NCBI RefSeq assembly: GCF_038432375.1
Contig: NZ_JBCAUS010000006.1
Location: forward strand, 395,489-459,488
Source of the DNA: Methanococcoides sp. LMO-2
GTDB lineage: Archaea; Halobacteriota; Methanosarcinia; Methanosarcinales; Methanosarcinaceae
Length of the DNA stretch: 64,000 nucleotides
Reading direction: 5' to 3'
Shown here: piece after piece, positions 7,754-17,562 of the stretch
Position numbering within the stretch: position 1 is the stretch's first letter
How the letters are laid out: every line of letters starts with the position of its first letter
The notes under the pieces: model-generated
The model's input: only the letters and a program-made list of their open reading frames with translations
Databases searched by the model: none
What the model was told of the DNA's origin: nothing
Program-made: the position numbers and the translations under genes

Positions 7754-8802
7754 GCAACTCGAACGTCCCTTCACCAAAATTCACATTATCAAAAAAAGTG
7801 GTCCTTGAGCAGTACAACAAGGTCAGGGAGGTCGTGGACATCCCTGCCTTCAGCTCCAAGACGAACCCACGGGTCACCCCGATCATCGAGGAGAACACCG
7901 ACGGCTTCCTGAGCGTGCATACGACCAATGAGCTCAAGCACATAAAGGACATGTCAAGGGTCCTTTTCCTGGCACAGGGCTGGACTCAGGAGATCGTGGA
8001 AGACCTCTACAACAAAGGTATTCGCTGTTTTGCAGTTGACAACGAGTTCGATCTGGACATCCTGCTCTCTACCATGGAGCCCACCGACTGGAAGATCACA
8101 CTACTGATCCGCCTGAAGCTCAAGGAACATTCCCTGAGGACCGAGAGATACTTCGTATTCGGAATGACCTCCGATGTCATCAATGAAAGAGTAGCTCAGC
8201 TTAAGGACGATACACACATCGAACAGCTCGGAGTGCATTTCCACAGGAAGACCCAGAACGTCAATGAGTGGAAGATACAGCAGGACATCGAGGATGTGCT
8301 CTCAGAAGAAACACTTGAGGCTATCAATATCCTCAACATAGGAGGTGGACTGCCTTCTGAATATGCCAACACCAATGTCGATGTCATAGGCAGCATCTTC
8401 AGGCGTCTCAGGGAGCTTCGGGAATGGCTGCACGAGAAGGACATACAGCTCATGATAGAGCCGGGAAGGTTCATCTCGGCTCCTGCCGGGAAGCTCATCA
8501 CCTACATCACAGGCGTCTATGACAACAACATCATCGTGAACGCTTCAGTCTATAACAGTGACATGGATGCGATCCTTGTCCCTGTGAAACTGAGAGTTGA
8601 AGGTGAGGTCGGCAACAATGCAGGCGAACCTTACGTTATCAAGGGATGTACACCATGCTCAATGGACCTGTTCAGGTACCGTGTGTACCTCAGGGAAGAG
8701 CCGAAGATCGGTGATGAGATCACGTTCATCAATGCGGGAGCTTACAATTTCACTTCTAACTTCTGTGACCTGGAAGAGATACCCACAGAGATAATAGAAT
8801 GA
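7750..8802 (+). CDS. Fold III PLP decarboxylase (ornithine/DAP/carboxynorspermidine type)
   Basis: The 350-residue protein belongs to the alanine-racemase-fold amino acid decarboxylases. K37 in PAFSSKTNP is the probable PLP Schiff-base lysine. HFHRKTQN near residue 158, the glycine-rich phosphate loop ILNIGGGLP, and EPGRFI are family motifs. The active-site cysteine from the partner subunit would be in GCTPCSMDLF. The substrate cannot be fixed from sequence: ornithine, carboxynorspermidine or diaminopimelate are options. The ATGA overlap with dhs argues for polyamine supply to hypusine formation rather than lysine biosynthesis (inference). Confidence 0.85.
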   Translation: MSNSNVPSPKFTLSKKVVLEQYNKVREVVDIPAFSSKTNPRVTPIIEENTDGFLSVHTTNELKHIKDMSRVLFLAQGWTQEIVEDLYNKGIRCFAVDNEFDLDILLSTMEPTDWKITLLIRLKLKEHSLRTERYFVFGMTSDVINERVAQLKDDTHIEQLGVHFHRKTQNVNEWKIQQDIEDVLSEETLEAINILNIGGGLPSEYANTNVDVIGSIFRRLRELREWLHEKDIQLMIEPGRFISAPAGKLITYITGVYDNNIIVNASVYNSDMDAILVPVKLRVEGEVGNNAGEPYVIKGCTPCSMDLFRYRVYLREEPKIGDEITFINAGAYNFTSNFCDLEEIPTEIIE

Positions 8803-8859
8803 TGCCAAATGTTCCAGCCACATAAATTATCAGGCCGATCCATCACAAAATAACATTGC

Positions 8860-8889
8860 GACCACAAGCAGTGGTCCACTATCTTTTTT
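8860..8889 (+). terminator. Intrinsic terminator after the dhs-decarboxylase operon
   Basis: GACCAC (8860-8865) and GTGGTC (8871-8876) form a perfect stem with loop AAGCA, followed by a T6 run at 8884-8889. It lies 58 bases beyond the decarboxylase stop. Confidence 0.65.
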
Positions 8890-9076
8890 GCCTCAGTTTT
8901 TTCGTAGTTGCATGAAGAGCTACGCTAAAAGGAAACATGTTATATATAAAAGAGAACATGCAGATATTCCACAGGTCCAAAAACAGCTTTGAAGATATCA
9001 AAGTTTATACCGATCATTAATAGAGATCATAAACCGATCTCACAAATAACTATCATAATACACATGGAGATAATCA
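8890..9076 (+). promoter_or_regulatory. Upstream region of the lysyl-tRNA synthetase gene
   Basis: The region has a strong TATA-like GTTATATATAAAAG near 8939-8952 and a second weaker one, AAGTTTATACC, near 9002-9012. GGAG precedes the ATG at 9077 by about eight bases. No ORF or tRNA is visible. Confidence 0.45.
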
Positions 9077-10669
9077 ATGGCAGAGATCAAACACTGGGCA
9101 GAGGTCGTTGCTGACGAAGCCCTGGCAAATGGGACAAAACAAAAGATATCCACAGGAATTACACCCTCCGGACACATCCATATCGGAAATATGAGGGAGG
9201 TCGTGACCGCAGATGCAGCATACAGGATGCTTGTGGAAAAAGGTGCTGAGACCGAATTCATCTACATGGCCGACAACTTCGACCCACTCCGTAAGGTCTA
9301 CCCATTCCTTCCGGAAAGCTATGCAGAACACGTCGGAAAACCAATTTCCGAGATCCCATGCCCCTGTGGCGAATGTGACAACTATGCAGAGCACTTCCTC
9401 AAGCCTTTCCTTGAGGGACTTGAGAAGCTCGGGATCCACCCGGAGGTCTACCGTGCAGACCAGCTTTACAAGAGCGGAAAGTTCGTTGAGGCCATCAAGA
9501 CAGCACTTATCAAAAGGGACGATATCGCTAAGATCCTCAAAGAGGTCTCAGGAAAGGATGTTGCACCTGAATGGAGTCCTTTCAACCCGATCTGCCAGGA
9601 ATGCGGCAAGATCAACACCGCCGTTGTCACAGGATTCGATGCAGATGCTGAGACAGTGGACTATGATTGTTCCTGCGGTCACAAGGGAACAGTACCAATG
9701 GCAGGAGGCGGAAAGCTTACCTGGCGTGTGGACTGGCCTGCAAAATGGAAGATGATGAATGTTACAGTCGAACCATTCGGAAAAGACCATGCATCAAGAG
9801 GCGGTTCCTATGACACAGGAAAGAGGATCGTACGCGAGATATTCGGACACGAACCACCACAGCCTATCGTCTATGAGTGGATCATGCTCGGAAAGAAGGG
9901 AGCAATGTCATCATCCACCGGTGTCGTGGTATCAATTTCCGACATGCTCAAGGTCGTGCCACCCGAGGTACTGCGCTACCTTATCATGCGCACAAAGCCT
10001 GAAAAACACATCAAATTCGACCCCGCACAGCCACTGCTCACCCTTGTGGACGAGTACGAGCGTCTCAATGCGAAGGAAGATCTGGAAGGTCTCGACAAGC
10101 GTGTGCTGGAGCTCTCACATGCAAAGGGTATCTGCCACACGGATATCCCGTTCAAACACATGACAACAATCTTCCAGGTGGCACACGGCGACTTCGACAA
10201 GATCATGAAGATCGTGGAGCGTGCAGGATACGACACCAGCAACGAGAAGTGCATCAGGGAACTCTCAGCCAACGTTTCCAACTGGCTTGAGATGTATGCA
10301 CCACCATTTGCAAAGTTCAGTGTAAAGGACGAGCTTCCAGAGCAGACCGCAACACTCAATGACGTGCAGAAGGCATTCCTCGGAGCATTCGCAGAGATCA
10401 TTGAAGCCAGCGGAGAACTTACAGGTGAGGATTACCACAACCTTGTTTACTCCTCAAAGGAAGCAGGTTCCGATCTCCACACCAAGATCGTAGAGAAACT
10501 TGGCGCAAGCGAGGAGGAGCTGGAGATCAATCCAAAGGAAATGTTCAAGGCGATCTACACCTCAGTTCTGGGCCAGCAGTCCGGACCAAAAGCAGGATGG
10601 TTCCTGTCATCCATTGACCAGGACTTCCTTGCAAAACGCTTCAGTGAAGCATCAACATACAGACCTTAA
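9077..10669 (+). CDS. lysS: Lysyl-tRNA synthetase, class I
   Basis: This is the archaeal class I LysRS, which charges tRNA-Lys. At 530 residues it has the family length. The Rossmann-fold signature [10 protein letters not shown] lies at residues 29-38 (HIGH equivalent), and [10 protein letters not shown] near 272-281 is the KMSKS equivalent. Zinc-type cysteine pairs occur at CPCGEC near 95-100 and at CQEC...CSC between about 173 and 202. Methanosarcinaceae may also carry a class II LysRS elsewhere; this window cannot say. The downstream methyltransferase begins 4 bases after the stop, probably in one transcript. Confidence 0.97.
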   Translation: MAEIKHWAEVVADEALANGTKQKISTGITPSGHIHIGNMREVVTADAAYRMLVEKGAETEFIYMADNFDPLRKVYPFLPESYAEHVGKPISEIPCPCGECDNYAEHFLKPFLEGLEKLGIHPEVYRADQLYKSGKFVEAIKTALIKRDDIAKILKEVSGKDVAPEWSPFNPICQECGKINTAVVTGFDADAETVDYDCSCGHKGTVPMAGGGKLTWRVDWPAKWKMMNVTVEPFGKDHASRGGSYDTGKRIVREIFGHEPPQPIVYEWIMLGKKGAMSSSTGVVVSISDMLKVVPPEVLRYLIMRTKPEKHIKFDPAQPLLTLVDEYERLNAKEDLEGLDKRVLELSHAKGICHTDIPFKHMTTIFQVAHGDFDKIMKIVERAGYDTSNEKCIRELSANVSNWLEMYAPPFAKFSVKDELPEQTATLNDVQKAFLGAFAEIIEASGELTGEDYHNLVYSSKEAGSDLHTKIVEKLGASEEELEINPKEMFKAIYTSVLGQQSGPKAGWFLSSIDQDFLAKRFSEASTYRP

Positions 10670-10673
10670 GAGC

Positions 10674-11339
10674 ATGACACAGGAAACGCCATCCTACACT
10701 CATTTCTCGGCATGGGACAAGGAATATTCCCATGTCAGGTGGGGCGGTGCAGCACCGATCGAACCGATCCGCTCCCGCATCCCTGAAGGATGCCGTATCC
10801 TTGATGCAGGCTCGGGGAAAGGGCGTCACCTTCTCCCCTTATCTAATTTTTACGATTGCACCGGCATCGATGTATCCCCCACAGCACTGAAAGCCTCAGG
10901 GGAATACCTTGCAAAACGAGAACGTGAGGCACACCATGCCGTATCCTCGATCACCCATCTTCCCTTTGCGGACAACAGCTTTGAGGGAATCGTTTGCTTC
11001 GGGGTATTGCAGCACCTCATGGAAGACGAACGTGAAAGGGCTGTGGCCGAGTTCAGGCGGGTACTGAGACCCGGAGGTACTATCTTCCTGGAAGTTTTCG
11101 GGATACAGGACATGCGATACGGAGGGGATGCCGTTGAACCCCACACATTCTTCCGACAGAGCGGCATCATCTACCACTATTTCACGAAAGAAGAAATAGA
11201 GAATCTTTTCCGGGACTTCGGGATACTGGACATCAAAGACGTGATCACAGAAAAAAAGTTCAAAGGCGAGAAACACACCCGCCACATGATAAACGGAACT
11301 ATTCAACTGGCATCAGAAATAGATGCCGAGATATGCTAA
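10674..11339 (+). CDS. SAM-dependent class I methyltransferase
   Basis: The 221-residue protein has a standard methyltransferase fold. Motif I is ILDAGSGKGRHLLPL (about residues 42-56), the acidic motif II CTGIDVSPTALKA follows, then a motif near IVCFGVLQHLMED and the post-motif RRVLRPGGTIFLEVFG. The open frame extends upstream into lysS, but that part is out-of-frame lysS sequence. The ATG at 10674 lies 4 bases after the lysS stop and is the sensible start. The substrate cannot be predicted; overall it resembles the small UbiE/Methyltransf_11 type. The 3' end overlaps the convergent bofA-like gene by 27 bases. Confidence 0.85.
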   Translation: MTQETPSYTHFSAWDKEYSHVRWGGAAPIEPIRSRIPEGCRILDAGSGKGRHLLPLSNFYDCTGIDVSPTALKASGEYLAKREREAHHAVSSITHLPFADNSFEGIVCFGVLQHLMEDERERAVAEFRRVLRPGGTIFLEVFGIQDMRYGGDAVEPHTFFRQSGIIYHYFTKEEIENLFRDFGILDIKDVITEKKFKGEKHTRHMINGTIQLASEIDAEIC

Positions 11340-11558
11340 AAGCACTATCAATACCGCTCCGACAACTCCTGCAATTGCACAGACCAATATCGTGACCCAC
11401 GTGAAGGCAATTTCCAGGCCCAGTGCGAAGTTGGCGATCAGAAGAAGGACCACACCCAATACGGTGTTCACTACCATGTTCTTGACAGTCTTCAGCACCT
11501 TGTACAGAAGAAGAGCTATGATGATAGCCACCAGTACTACTACAATTTCTATTACCAT
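11313..11558 (-). CDS. BofA-like small membrane protein
   Basis: The 81-residue protein is almost entirely hydrophobic, with three likely membrane helices (about 2-18, 31-46 and 53-78). The central NTVLGVVLLLIANFALGLEI resembles the conserved core of the BofA family (inhibitor of pro-sigmaK processing), whose archaeal members have unknown roles. It is the last gene of the minus-strand cluster starting with hisF, 44 bases after the deoxyribosyltransferase-like gene, and its end overlaps the convergent methyltransferase gene. A true sporulation role is excluded in an archaeon. Confidence 0.7.
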   Translation of the reverse strand: MVIEIVVVLVAIIIALLLYKVLKTVKNMVVNTVLGVVLLLIANFALGLEIAFTWVTILVCAIAGVVGAVLIVLLAYLGIYF

Positions 11559-11602
11559 GTTTATCTATTGAAAATAGATGTCAACGATATTTAACAGTTA
11601 CT

Positions 11603-12019
11603 TCAAAAAGATGCAAGGAACTCACGAAGAATCACTTCAAGATCTTCGGTATCAGAATACTCTTCCACACTGACATTGCCATTGGTATTTCCCAGTATCA
11701 TAGCAGAGACATTCGCATCCGGTTTATGAACACAGAGAATCGGAATGCCCTTGTGTATCGCTGAGCAGACCTCATAACCCACGCCTGTGGAGGCAAGGCT
11801 GACCTCTGCGATCATGCACTCACTTTCCTTCAGGAAACCCATGTCACGTTCGTAGATCTGGCTCTCACTCATGAGAGATTCCGTTTCCTCCACACCATCG
11901 TGAGCCACATGCCAGCTCAGCACTTCATGGCCGTTCCTGCGAAGATAACCGCAGATGAACTGGTATACCGGAAGCATCTGCCTGCCTCCGCGGATAGAAC
12001 CTGACAGGAATATCTTCAT
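11603..12019 (-). CDS. Nucleoside 2-deoxyribosyltransferase-like protein (DNPH1/Rcl type)
   Basis: The 138-residue protein starts MKIFLSGSIRGGRQ, the glycine-rich phosphate and sugar-binding start of the 2-deoxyribosyltransferase/DNPH1 superfamily. It carries the MSESQIYERDMGFLKESE segment, with D and E residues at the expected active site, and the STGVGYEV motif near 92-99. Members cleave or transfer the glycosidic bond of deoxynucleosides or their 5'-phosphates. The ATG at 12019 overlaps the stop of the U32 gene (ATGA), so the two are coupled. A role in clearing damaged nucleotides would fit the nearby MazG protein (inference). Confidence 0.8.
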   Translation of the reverse strand: MKIFLSGSIRGGRQMLPVYQFICGYLRRNGHEVLSWHVAHDGVEETESLMSESQIYERDMGFLKESECMIAEVSLASTGVGYEVCSAIHKGIPILCVHKPDANVSAMILGNTNGNVSVEEYSDTEDLEVILREFLASF

Positions 12020-14454
12020 AGCACACCCCTCATGTAATGCCCTGCAGTGTATCCATCGGTGATGTCCTTGCATTTGCCGGCCTTTTTCTTCCCGTCCAGT
12101 ACATTGCGATAACGGCGTGTGACCTTTTTCACCATGGAAGCATCCATTGTCCTTGCCTCGATCCTCACCGCTGACACACCAGACCTGACAAGCTTGCCAA
12201 GATTCTCGACCATGCATAGCTCTTTCGAGTTCAGCACATGCATCCTGCAATCATTGTCCATGAGCAGGGGGAAACAATACTCTTTCTCATCATAGAGCTC
12301 GAACTCCCCATCCTCACAAAAACGGGGACATCCGCTGCCTGAGCCGAACAGGTCTCCGACCATGCAGTAGCGTGATTCCATGACCTCCAGCCGGCCGTGG
12401 ATAATACATTCCACAGGACCGCATTGTGCGACATCCTCTACCTGCTCAAGCGACATCTCCGGGGACAATACAACAGAATCTGCACCAAGCTCCTTCATGG
12501 CTGCATAGGAATGAAGATTGAAAACGTTCATAGGACTGTCTGCGATCACGGCCATGCCTGCTTCCTTTGCAAGCCTGAACGTACCGTAGTTTGAAACCAC
12601 TGCACCATCAACCCCAAGCTCCTTTGCAAGTTCCAGTGTCTCCTGCACCCGGCCCATGGAATCGTCAGAAACGATCTTCGGTGTGTTCACGTAGATCTTT
12701 CGACCCTCACTTCTGCACCTTTCAAAGGCTTCCTTCAGGTCCAGGGCTTCCCTTCCCCTGAAAACTTCTCCTCCGGCATAGATCACATCTGCACCGCCTT
12801 CAATGGCAGCTTCAAGCCTCTGTGGATCATCGACACTTACCACGAGCAGGGGCTTATCAACATTCACTTCTTCGCAGGTTACCTTTGGAACCTTGCATTT
12901 GCCTTTCGGGGAACGATGCAATTTTTCTATCCTTGCAGCTTCCAGTCGTGAAACCGCCAGGTTCCTTATGTCGTTAAGGACCTTGATGGGAATGAACACA
13001 TCACCTGTAACGTTCACATCCATACCTACCGGCTCAAAGACAGAATTACCAAGTTTTGAGAACTGCTGCTGGATCTGCTCTTCAGCGGTCGGCTTCTTCT
13101 GGGCAGGCTCGACAACGTAATCTGATTTTACAGACACCGAATTGCCATCAGTGTCCTCCATTTTCAGCTTAAGTGATGAGCCTGCAATGACATCAGAACT
13201 GAGCTTCACAGCCACTTTACGAATAGGTTTTGGAGATGTGAAGGTCTTTTTCAGCAAATCCATCAGTGACCTGTCCATAGTTCTGTAGATCAAACTGCCG
13301 GAAGGGACCTCTTCAAAGAACGGGACCTCAACAACATCGCCTGCTGTGGCGGAATCGACTTCCTTTCCGTTCAGAACAATACGTGTGATGTTCTCACCTG
13401 CATCCTCCAGCCCCTCGGCACCGATACCATCGCCTAATTCCAGCTCAATTGTGAGCTCTACGATGATCCTCCTTTCTTCCTCGTTATAGCCCACAACAGA
13501 ACCGGCAACCACACCACGATTGTATGGCTGTTCACGGCTCATCATGCCTCTTGTTGAGTCGCCTTTAAGATAAACATCAGTAAAATCCCTGTTGAAAAGT
13601 TGTTCAAGTAAAAGTGATTCTTCAGGGGATACGAAGTATGAACCAGGATCTTCCATGTATCGATCGATCAGATTCCTGTATGTGCTCACAACACCTGCCA
13701 CATATTCCGGCCTTTTCATCCTGCCCTCTATCTTGAAGGACTCAACACCTGCCTCGATGAGCTGGGGCAGCATTTCTGTTGTGTTAAGGTCTTTCGGGCT
13801 CAATAAGTAAGGACCCTCGGTCTCTACGACCTGACCGTCCATCTCAAGCTCATACATCTTCCTGCATGGCTGTGCACAATGTCCACGGTTACCGCTTCTG
13901 CCACCTATCATGCTGCTCAGGAGACATTGCCCGGAGTAGGATATGCAGAGTGCTCCGTGGATGAAGGTCTCGATCTCAACATTAGTAGCCTGTTTTATCG
14001 CCCTGATCTCCTCAAGGGACATCTCTCTTGCAAGCACGACCCTTTTGACACCCAGGTCTTCGAGAAAATGCACACCTTCGGTATTGTGGATGGTCATCTG
14101 GGTGCTTGCATGTATCGGAAGTTCAGGAACCAGTTCCTTTGCCATGCGAAGAAGGCCGATGTCCTGTACGATGACAGCGTCAGCTCCATACTCGTTCAGG
14201 GAACACAGCAGTTTCGCAGCGTTTTTTATCTGCTGGTCCTTGACCAGCGTATTTACCGTAACAAAGACCTTTACCCCACGAAGGTGAGCGTAGTCTATAG
14301 CCTCACGTATCTCCTCAAGGGTAAAATTGCCTGCATAGGCCCTGGCACCCAGAGTCTTAGCACCAAGATAAACAGCATCTGCACCGTTCTCCACAGCAGC
14401 GACGAAGGATTCCCAGTTACCTGCAGGAGCCAGAAGTTCAGGTTTTTTGTTCAT
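12016..14454 (-). CDS. Peptidase U32 family protein (two U32-like modules, RlhA-like)
   Basis: The 812-residue protein begins with a canonical U32 domain: ELLAPAGNWESFVAAVENGADAVYLG, HASTQMTIHN near 118, and a cysteine cluster (ALCISYSGQC, GHCAQPCRK, residues about 169-200) that could hold an iron-sulfur cluster. A middle beta-rich DUF3656-type region follows (about 380-520). A second U32-like TIM half (about 540-720) ends in a cysteine-rich segment with CPRFC. Many U32 proteins are RNA or cofactor hydroxylases or methylases rather than proteases; E. coli RlhA hydroxylates 23S rRNA C2501. The archaeal target is unknown. The gene starts 2 bases after the mazG-like stop and overlaps the next gene by 4 bases. 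Confidence 0.88.
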   Translation of the reverse strand: MNKKPELLAPAGNWESFVAAVENGADAVYLGAKTLGARAYAGNFTLEEIREAIDYAHLRGVKVFVTVNTLVKDQQIKNAAKLLCSLNEYGADAVIVQDIGLLRMAKELVPELPIHASTQMTIHNTEGVHFLEDLGVKRVVLAREMSLEEIRAIKQATNVEIETFIHGALCISYSGQCLLSSMIGGRSGNRGHCAQPCRKMYELEMDGQVVETEGPYLLSPKDLNTTEMLPQLIEAGVESFKIEGRMKRPEYVAGVVSTYRNLIDRYMEDPGSYFVSPEESLLLEQLFNRDFTDVYLKGDSTRGMMSREQPYNRGVVAGSVVGYNEEERRIIVELTIELELGDGIGAEGLEDAGENITRIVLNGKEVDSATAGDVVEVPFFEEVPSGSLIYRTMDRSLMDLLKKTFTSPKPIRKVAVKLSSDVIAGSSLKLKMEDTDGNSVSVKSDYVVEPAQKKPTAEEQIQQQFSKLGNSVFEPVGMDVNVTGDVFIPIKVLNDIRNLAVSRLEAARIEKLHRSPKGKCKVPKVTCEEVNVDKPLLVVSVDDPQRLEAAIEGGADVIYAGGEVFRGREALDLKEAFERCRSEGRKIYVNTPKIVSDDSMGRVQETLELAKELGVDGAVVSNYGTFRLAKEAGMAVIADSPMNVFNLHSYAAMKELGADSVVLSPEMSLEQVEDVAQCGPVECIIHGRLEVMESRYCMVGDLFGSGSGCPRFCEDGEFELYDEKEYCFPLLMDNDCRMHVLNSKELCMVENLGKLVRSGVSAVRIEARTMDASMVKKVTRRYRNVLDGKKKAGKCKDITDGYTAGHYMRGVL

Positions 14455-14456
14455 GT

Positions 14457-14744
14457 TCAGTCAGTGCAAATGCACGGGTTCTTCCCGCATGTGGGACACA
14501 CAAGCGGATACTTTTCCAGGAAAGCTTCCTCAAGGTCAATATCAAAAAGGTTAGCCAGCGCACCGATCCAGGCAAAGCAATCTGCAAGCTCTTCCCTCAG
14601 GTTCTCCATGTCCTCCCTGCGGACCGCCTCTGCCAGCTCGCCGATCTCCTCGACCAGCCAGAGGGTGGTTGCAGCTGCACCCCTGCGCTTGTCATTATGT
14701 GCGTACAGATCGTACATAAGTTTCTGGAATTCTGTGATTTCCAT
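14457..14744 (-). CDS. MazG-like nucleotide pyrophosphohydrolase
   Basis: The 95-residue protein is a single MazG-type all-alpha NTP pyrophosphohydrolase. The metal-binding EEIGELAEAV (residues 32-41) and EELADCFAWI (about 51-60) form the ExxE...ExxD signature. The C-terminus has a CPTCGKNPCIC knuckle that probably binds zinc, a feature of archaeal members. It probably removes non-canonical or excess NTPs. It lies between hisF and the U32 gene on the minus strand with very short spacers. Confidence 0.85.
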   Translation of the reverse strand: MEITEFQKLMYDLYAHNDKRRGAAATTLWLVEEIGELAEAVRREDMENLREELADCFAWIGALANLFDIDLEEAFLEKYPLVCPTCGKNPCICTD

Positions 14745-14777
14745 GTTGTAAGCTCCTTGAATTTGATCAGGATTAAA

Positions 14778-15599
14778 TTAGAGCCTGACAGGAATGTTCT
14801 TTTTCTGCAGTTCTTCCTTCACATCACGCACAGTGAACTCACCGAAGTGGAAGATACTGGCTGCAAGCCCTGCATCGGCCTTTCCATCAACAAAGCCGCC
14901 ATACATGTGCTCGGGTTTTCCCACACCGCCGGAAGCGATGATAGGTATCTCCAGCTCTTCTGAGAGCTTCCTTGTGATAGGAATGTCGAAGCCATCGTAG
15001 GTACCGTCGCGGTCCATACTTGTCAGCAATATCTCGCCTGATCCAAGTTCCTCGACCTTCTTCGCCCACTGGACAGCATCCAGGCCTGTGGGTTTGCGCC
15101 CACCGTAAATCACAACCTCATACCATGCAGGAGTACCGTCCTCAAGCTCAATTATGGTCTTGTCTGGATTGTTCTCAACGTCCGGATTGCGCTTGCAATC
15201 GATTGCTGTAACAATACACTGGGAACCAAAAATATCGGAAGCTTCCTTGATCAGCTGTGGGTTCTTCACAGCAGCAGTGTTGATGGATACCTTGTCAGCA
15301 CCTGCCCTCAGGATCTGCCTGACATCCTCAACAGAGTTTATTCCACCACCCACGGTGAGAGGGATAAAGACCTCATTAGCAGTACGCTCGATCACATCGA
15401 TCATTGTTGAGCGGCCTTCGTGGGAAGCTGTAATGTCCAGGAAAACAAGTTCATCCGCTCCCTGTTCGTTGTAGCGTTTTGCGAGGTCAACAGGGTCACC
15501 TGCCTTTTTGAGATCTACGAACTCGACACCTTTGACAACAGTGCCACCTTCTGAATCAAGGGTGACATCAAGACACGGGATAATCCTCTTTGTAAGCAT
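14778..15599 (-). CDS. hisF: Imidazole glycerol phosphate synthase cyclase subunit
   Basis: HisF converts PRFAR plus ammonia (from HisH) to imidazole glycerol phosphate and AICAR in histidine biosynthesis. The 273-residue TIM barrel starts [12 protein letters not shown], with D11 the first catalytic aspartate. It shows VGGGI near 83 for phosphate binding and [13 protein letters not shown] with the second catalytic aspartate, followed by ASGGVG. It carries a ~20-residue insert near 145-165 typical of archaeal and plant-type HisF. It heads the minus-strand cluster with mazG-like and U32 genes. hisH and hisI lie 33 and 41 kb away, so the pathway genes are dispersed. Confidence 0.97.
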   Translation of the reverse strand: MLTKRIIPCLDVTLDSEGGTVVKGVEFVDLKKAGDPVDLAKRYNEQGADELVFLDITASHEGRSTMIDVIERTANEVFIPLTVGGGINSVEDVRQILRAGADKVSINTAAVKNPQLIKEASDIFGSQCIVTAIDCKRNPDVENNPDKTIIELEDGTPAWYEVVIYGGRKPTGLDAVQWAKKVEELGSGEILLTSMDRDGTYDGFDIPITRKLSEELEIPIIASGGVGKPEHMYGGFVDGKADAGLAASIFHFGEFTVRDVKEELQKKNIPVRL

Positions 15600-15724
15600 A
15601 GTTTACGTAATGAATGTTCTCTAATTAAATGTTGTTGAAGGATGAGGATATATACAAAAAGAAATGCAGCCATGACCGCTCAGAACGGTATATTTAAACG
15701 CTATGAGGCACATAAAAATGGCTA

Positions 15725-17497
15725 ATGTATTTAAAGCGTATTGCTCTTGCAGTCCTGATGCTTCTTATTTTTACCGGCATATCCTCCGCTGCAGATGAAT
15801 TCCAGTACGAGGAGATCTGGGTCCATCAGGGAGTCTTCGATCTTGCAGACGGGGACCGGGCATCCGCTGAGAAATACACTGTGAAGGTCCATGAGATCAA
15901 TAAGGAAGATGAAGGATATTCCGCCACACTGCTCCTGTACATTGACGGTGAGTTTCGGAAGAGCTTCTTTGCTGATGATTCGTTGAACAATGAGTACTTC
16001 CATGAAAAGGACCTCGAGGTCAAAACACTCTCAATTAAGCCTGCGACGGTAACTCTTGAACTGTACCTCCACGAGTACGAACTTGTCTGGATACCATCAG
16101 AAAGTCAGAGGCTTGCAGTGGAAGAAACGGTGGAGACGGACAATGCCGTCATCAAGCTGCTCAATATAAGTGACGGCGTTGCGACACTGGAGGTCACGAC
16201 CAATGATAAGACCAGGGTTGACGAATACGAAATAAACGATTACAAAAAGTATTCCAATGAAATAATGGCAAGGGTCACATACATCGACATGGTCGATCAG
16301 GAGATAAATCTGCAGCTGTACCATCCCGGAAAGCCGGAATTCAAAGTGCAGGTCAACGACCTTGAAGAAGAGTATTCCCCCAACCGTCCCGCCTCTTTCG
16401 AGATATACCTGAAGAACATCGGAACGATACCTGCAAGGGGAATTACCATCACCACATCTGCAAGTAATGGCCAGATCGAACCGGAGAGTTATGAGCTTGC
16501 AATGCTTGACACGCTCAAGATACACCGGGTACCGATCAGCCTCACATTACCTGAAACTCCGGTCGAGGAGAACATAAGGATCGATGTGAGCGTTGATGGA
16601 TATGACTACCGCGGGAACAATTACCGGAATATCACAACAGCATATACAACAGTACAACCGTACATCTCCATTGGAAAGACCATCGACACTCATCTTATGG
16701 AAGAGGAAGACAGGACCAGAAGAAGGATCATCGTAGAGATGGTGGTCTACAACAATGCAAGCATTGGACATGAAGTGACAATTCACGACCCCCTGCCTTC
16801 GGCATTCAAACCTCTTGTAATAGACTCCACGGACTGGACAATATTCATCGGTGCAGGAAGATCAGAGACCATTCAATACAAAGCAATTCCCATGGTAGCC
16901 GGGACCTATGATCTTGGACCGGCAGTTGCAAGCTGGTATTCGCAGGGTGAGACATACAGCGTCCTATCGGATGGACCGGCAGTAACCATCGATGTGGAAG
17001 GAGCATTGCTGGAGATCGAGAAGGAGGTAAGCCTCAGTGACATCCTCACCGGAGAAGAAGTTGACATGACCGTAACGATAACGAACAGCGGTACCGTTGA
17101 TGTGGAAGCTTCCATGGCAGAGAAGATACCTGAAGGTTTCAGGCTCGTCAGCGGAGAAAATACATGGGAAGGGACACTTGAAGTGGGAGATAAAAAGCAA
17201 CTCTCCTATACAATGCTTGCACAGGAGGAAGTCATTATAGACCTGCCACCTGCAATTGTTTCCTACATTGATGAGGATGGTCTTGAGGGAGAATTTGAAT
17301 CCAATGTTGTGAAACTCTATGTGTATTCACTTGGAACCCCTGACACGACCATCGAAAGTGAGGATATTGATACGAACAGTGAGCCGGTCTCAAGAGCTGA
17401 ACACGCAACATTCCTGCTATCCTCTTTTGCTACCATAGCAGGTGTGCTTTCCATCATCCCGCTTATTGCATATTATTATATACGCAGGTCGCATTAA
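15725..17497 (+). CDS. Exported, C-terminally membrane-anchored protein with DUF11/CARDB-like repeats
   Basis: The 590-residue protein has a signal peptide (1-22, ending SSA) and one C-terminal membrane helix (about 564-585) followed by RRSH, so it is displayed outside the cell. The interior is beta-rich. Two regions resemble DUF11/CARDB conserved repeats: about 318-425 (MVVYNNASIGHEVTIHDPLP) and 435-520 (VDMTVTITNSGTVDVEASM), with a related module at about 225-310. Such proteins are surface or adhesion components in methanogens; exact role unknown. It is followed by a small membrane protein gene with its own strong ribosome binding site. Confidence 0.75.
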   Translation: MYLKRIALAVLMLLIFTGISSAADEFQYEEIWVHQGVFDLADGDRASAEKYTVKVHEINKEDEGYSATLLLYIDGEFRKSFFADDSLNNEYFHEKDLEVKTLSIKPATVTLELYLHEYELVWIPSESQRLAVEETVETDNAVIKLLNISDGVATLEVTTNDKTRVDEYEINDYKKYSNEIMARVTYIDMVDQEINLQLYHPGKPEFKVQVNDLEEEYSPNRPASFEIYLKNIGTIPARGITITTSASNGQIEPESYELAMLDTLKIHRVPISLTLPETPVEENIRIDVSVDGYDYRGNNYRNITTAYTTVQPYISIGKTIDTHLMEEEDRTRRRIIVEMVVYNNASIGHEVTIHDPLPSAFKPLVIDSTDWTIFIGAGRSETIQYKAIPMVAGTYDLGPAVASWYSQGETYSVLSDGPAVTIDVEGALLEIEKEVSLSDILTGEEVDMTVTITNSGTVDVEASMAEKIPEGFRLVSGENTWEGTLEVGDKKQLSYTMLAQEEVIIDLPPAIVSYIDEDGLEGEFESNVVKLYVYSLGTPDTTIESEDIDTNSEPVSRAEHATFLLSSFATIAGVLSIIPLIAYYYIRRSH

Positions 17498-17550
17498 ATA
17501 AATAGAAAAGGATGCAGCAAGCGCATATCATTAAAAGCTATTAAACTAAA

Positions 17551-17562
17551 GGAGGATTCAGT
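17551..17562 (+). promoter_or_regulatory. Perfect ribosome binding site that points to an ACG start
   Basis: GGAGG at 17551-17555 is followed after seven bases by an ACG at 17563 in the frame of the small membrane protein. No ATG, GTG or TTG exists at the right spacing. Confidence 0.5.

Noticed and set aside
8803..9076. Possible tRNA or RNA gene between the decarboxylase and lysS
   Set aside because: Only a hairpin terminator and promoter elements are visible; no cloverleaf or T-arm sequence.
13879..14751. 290-residue plus-strand ORF
   Set aside because: It is the antisense shadow of the U32 and MazG-like genes, whose protein motifs are unambiguous.
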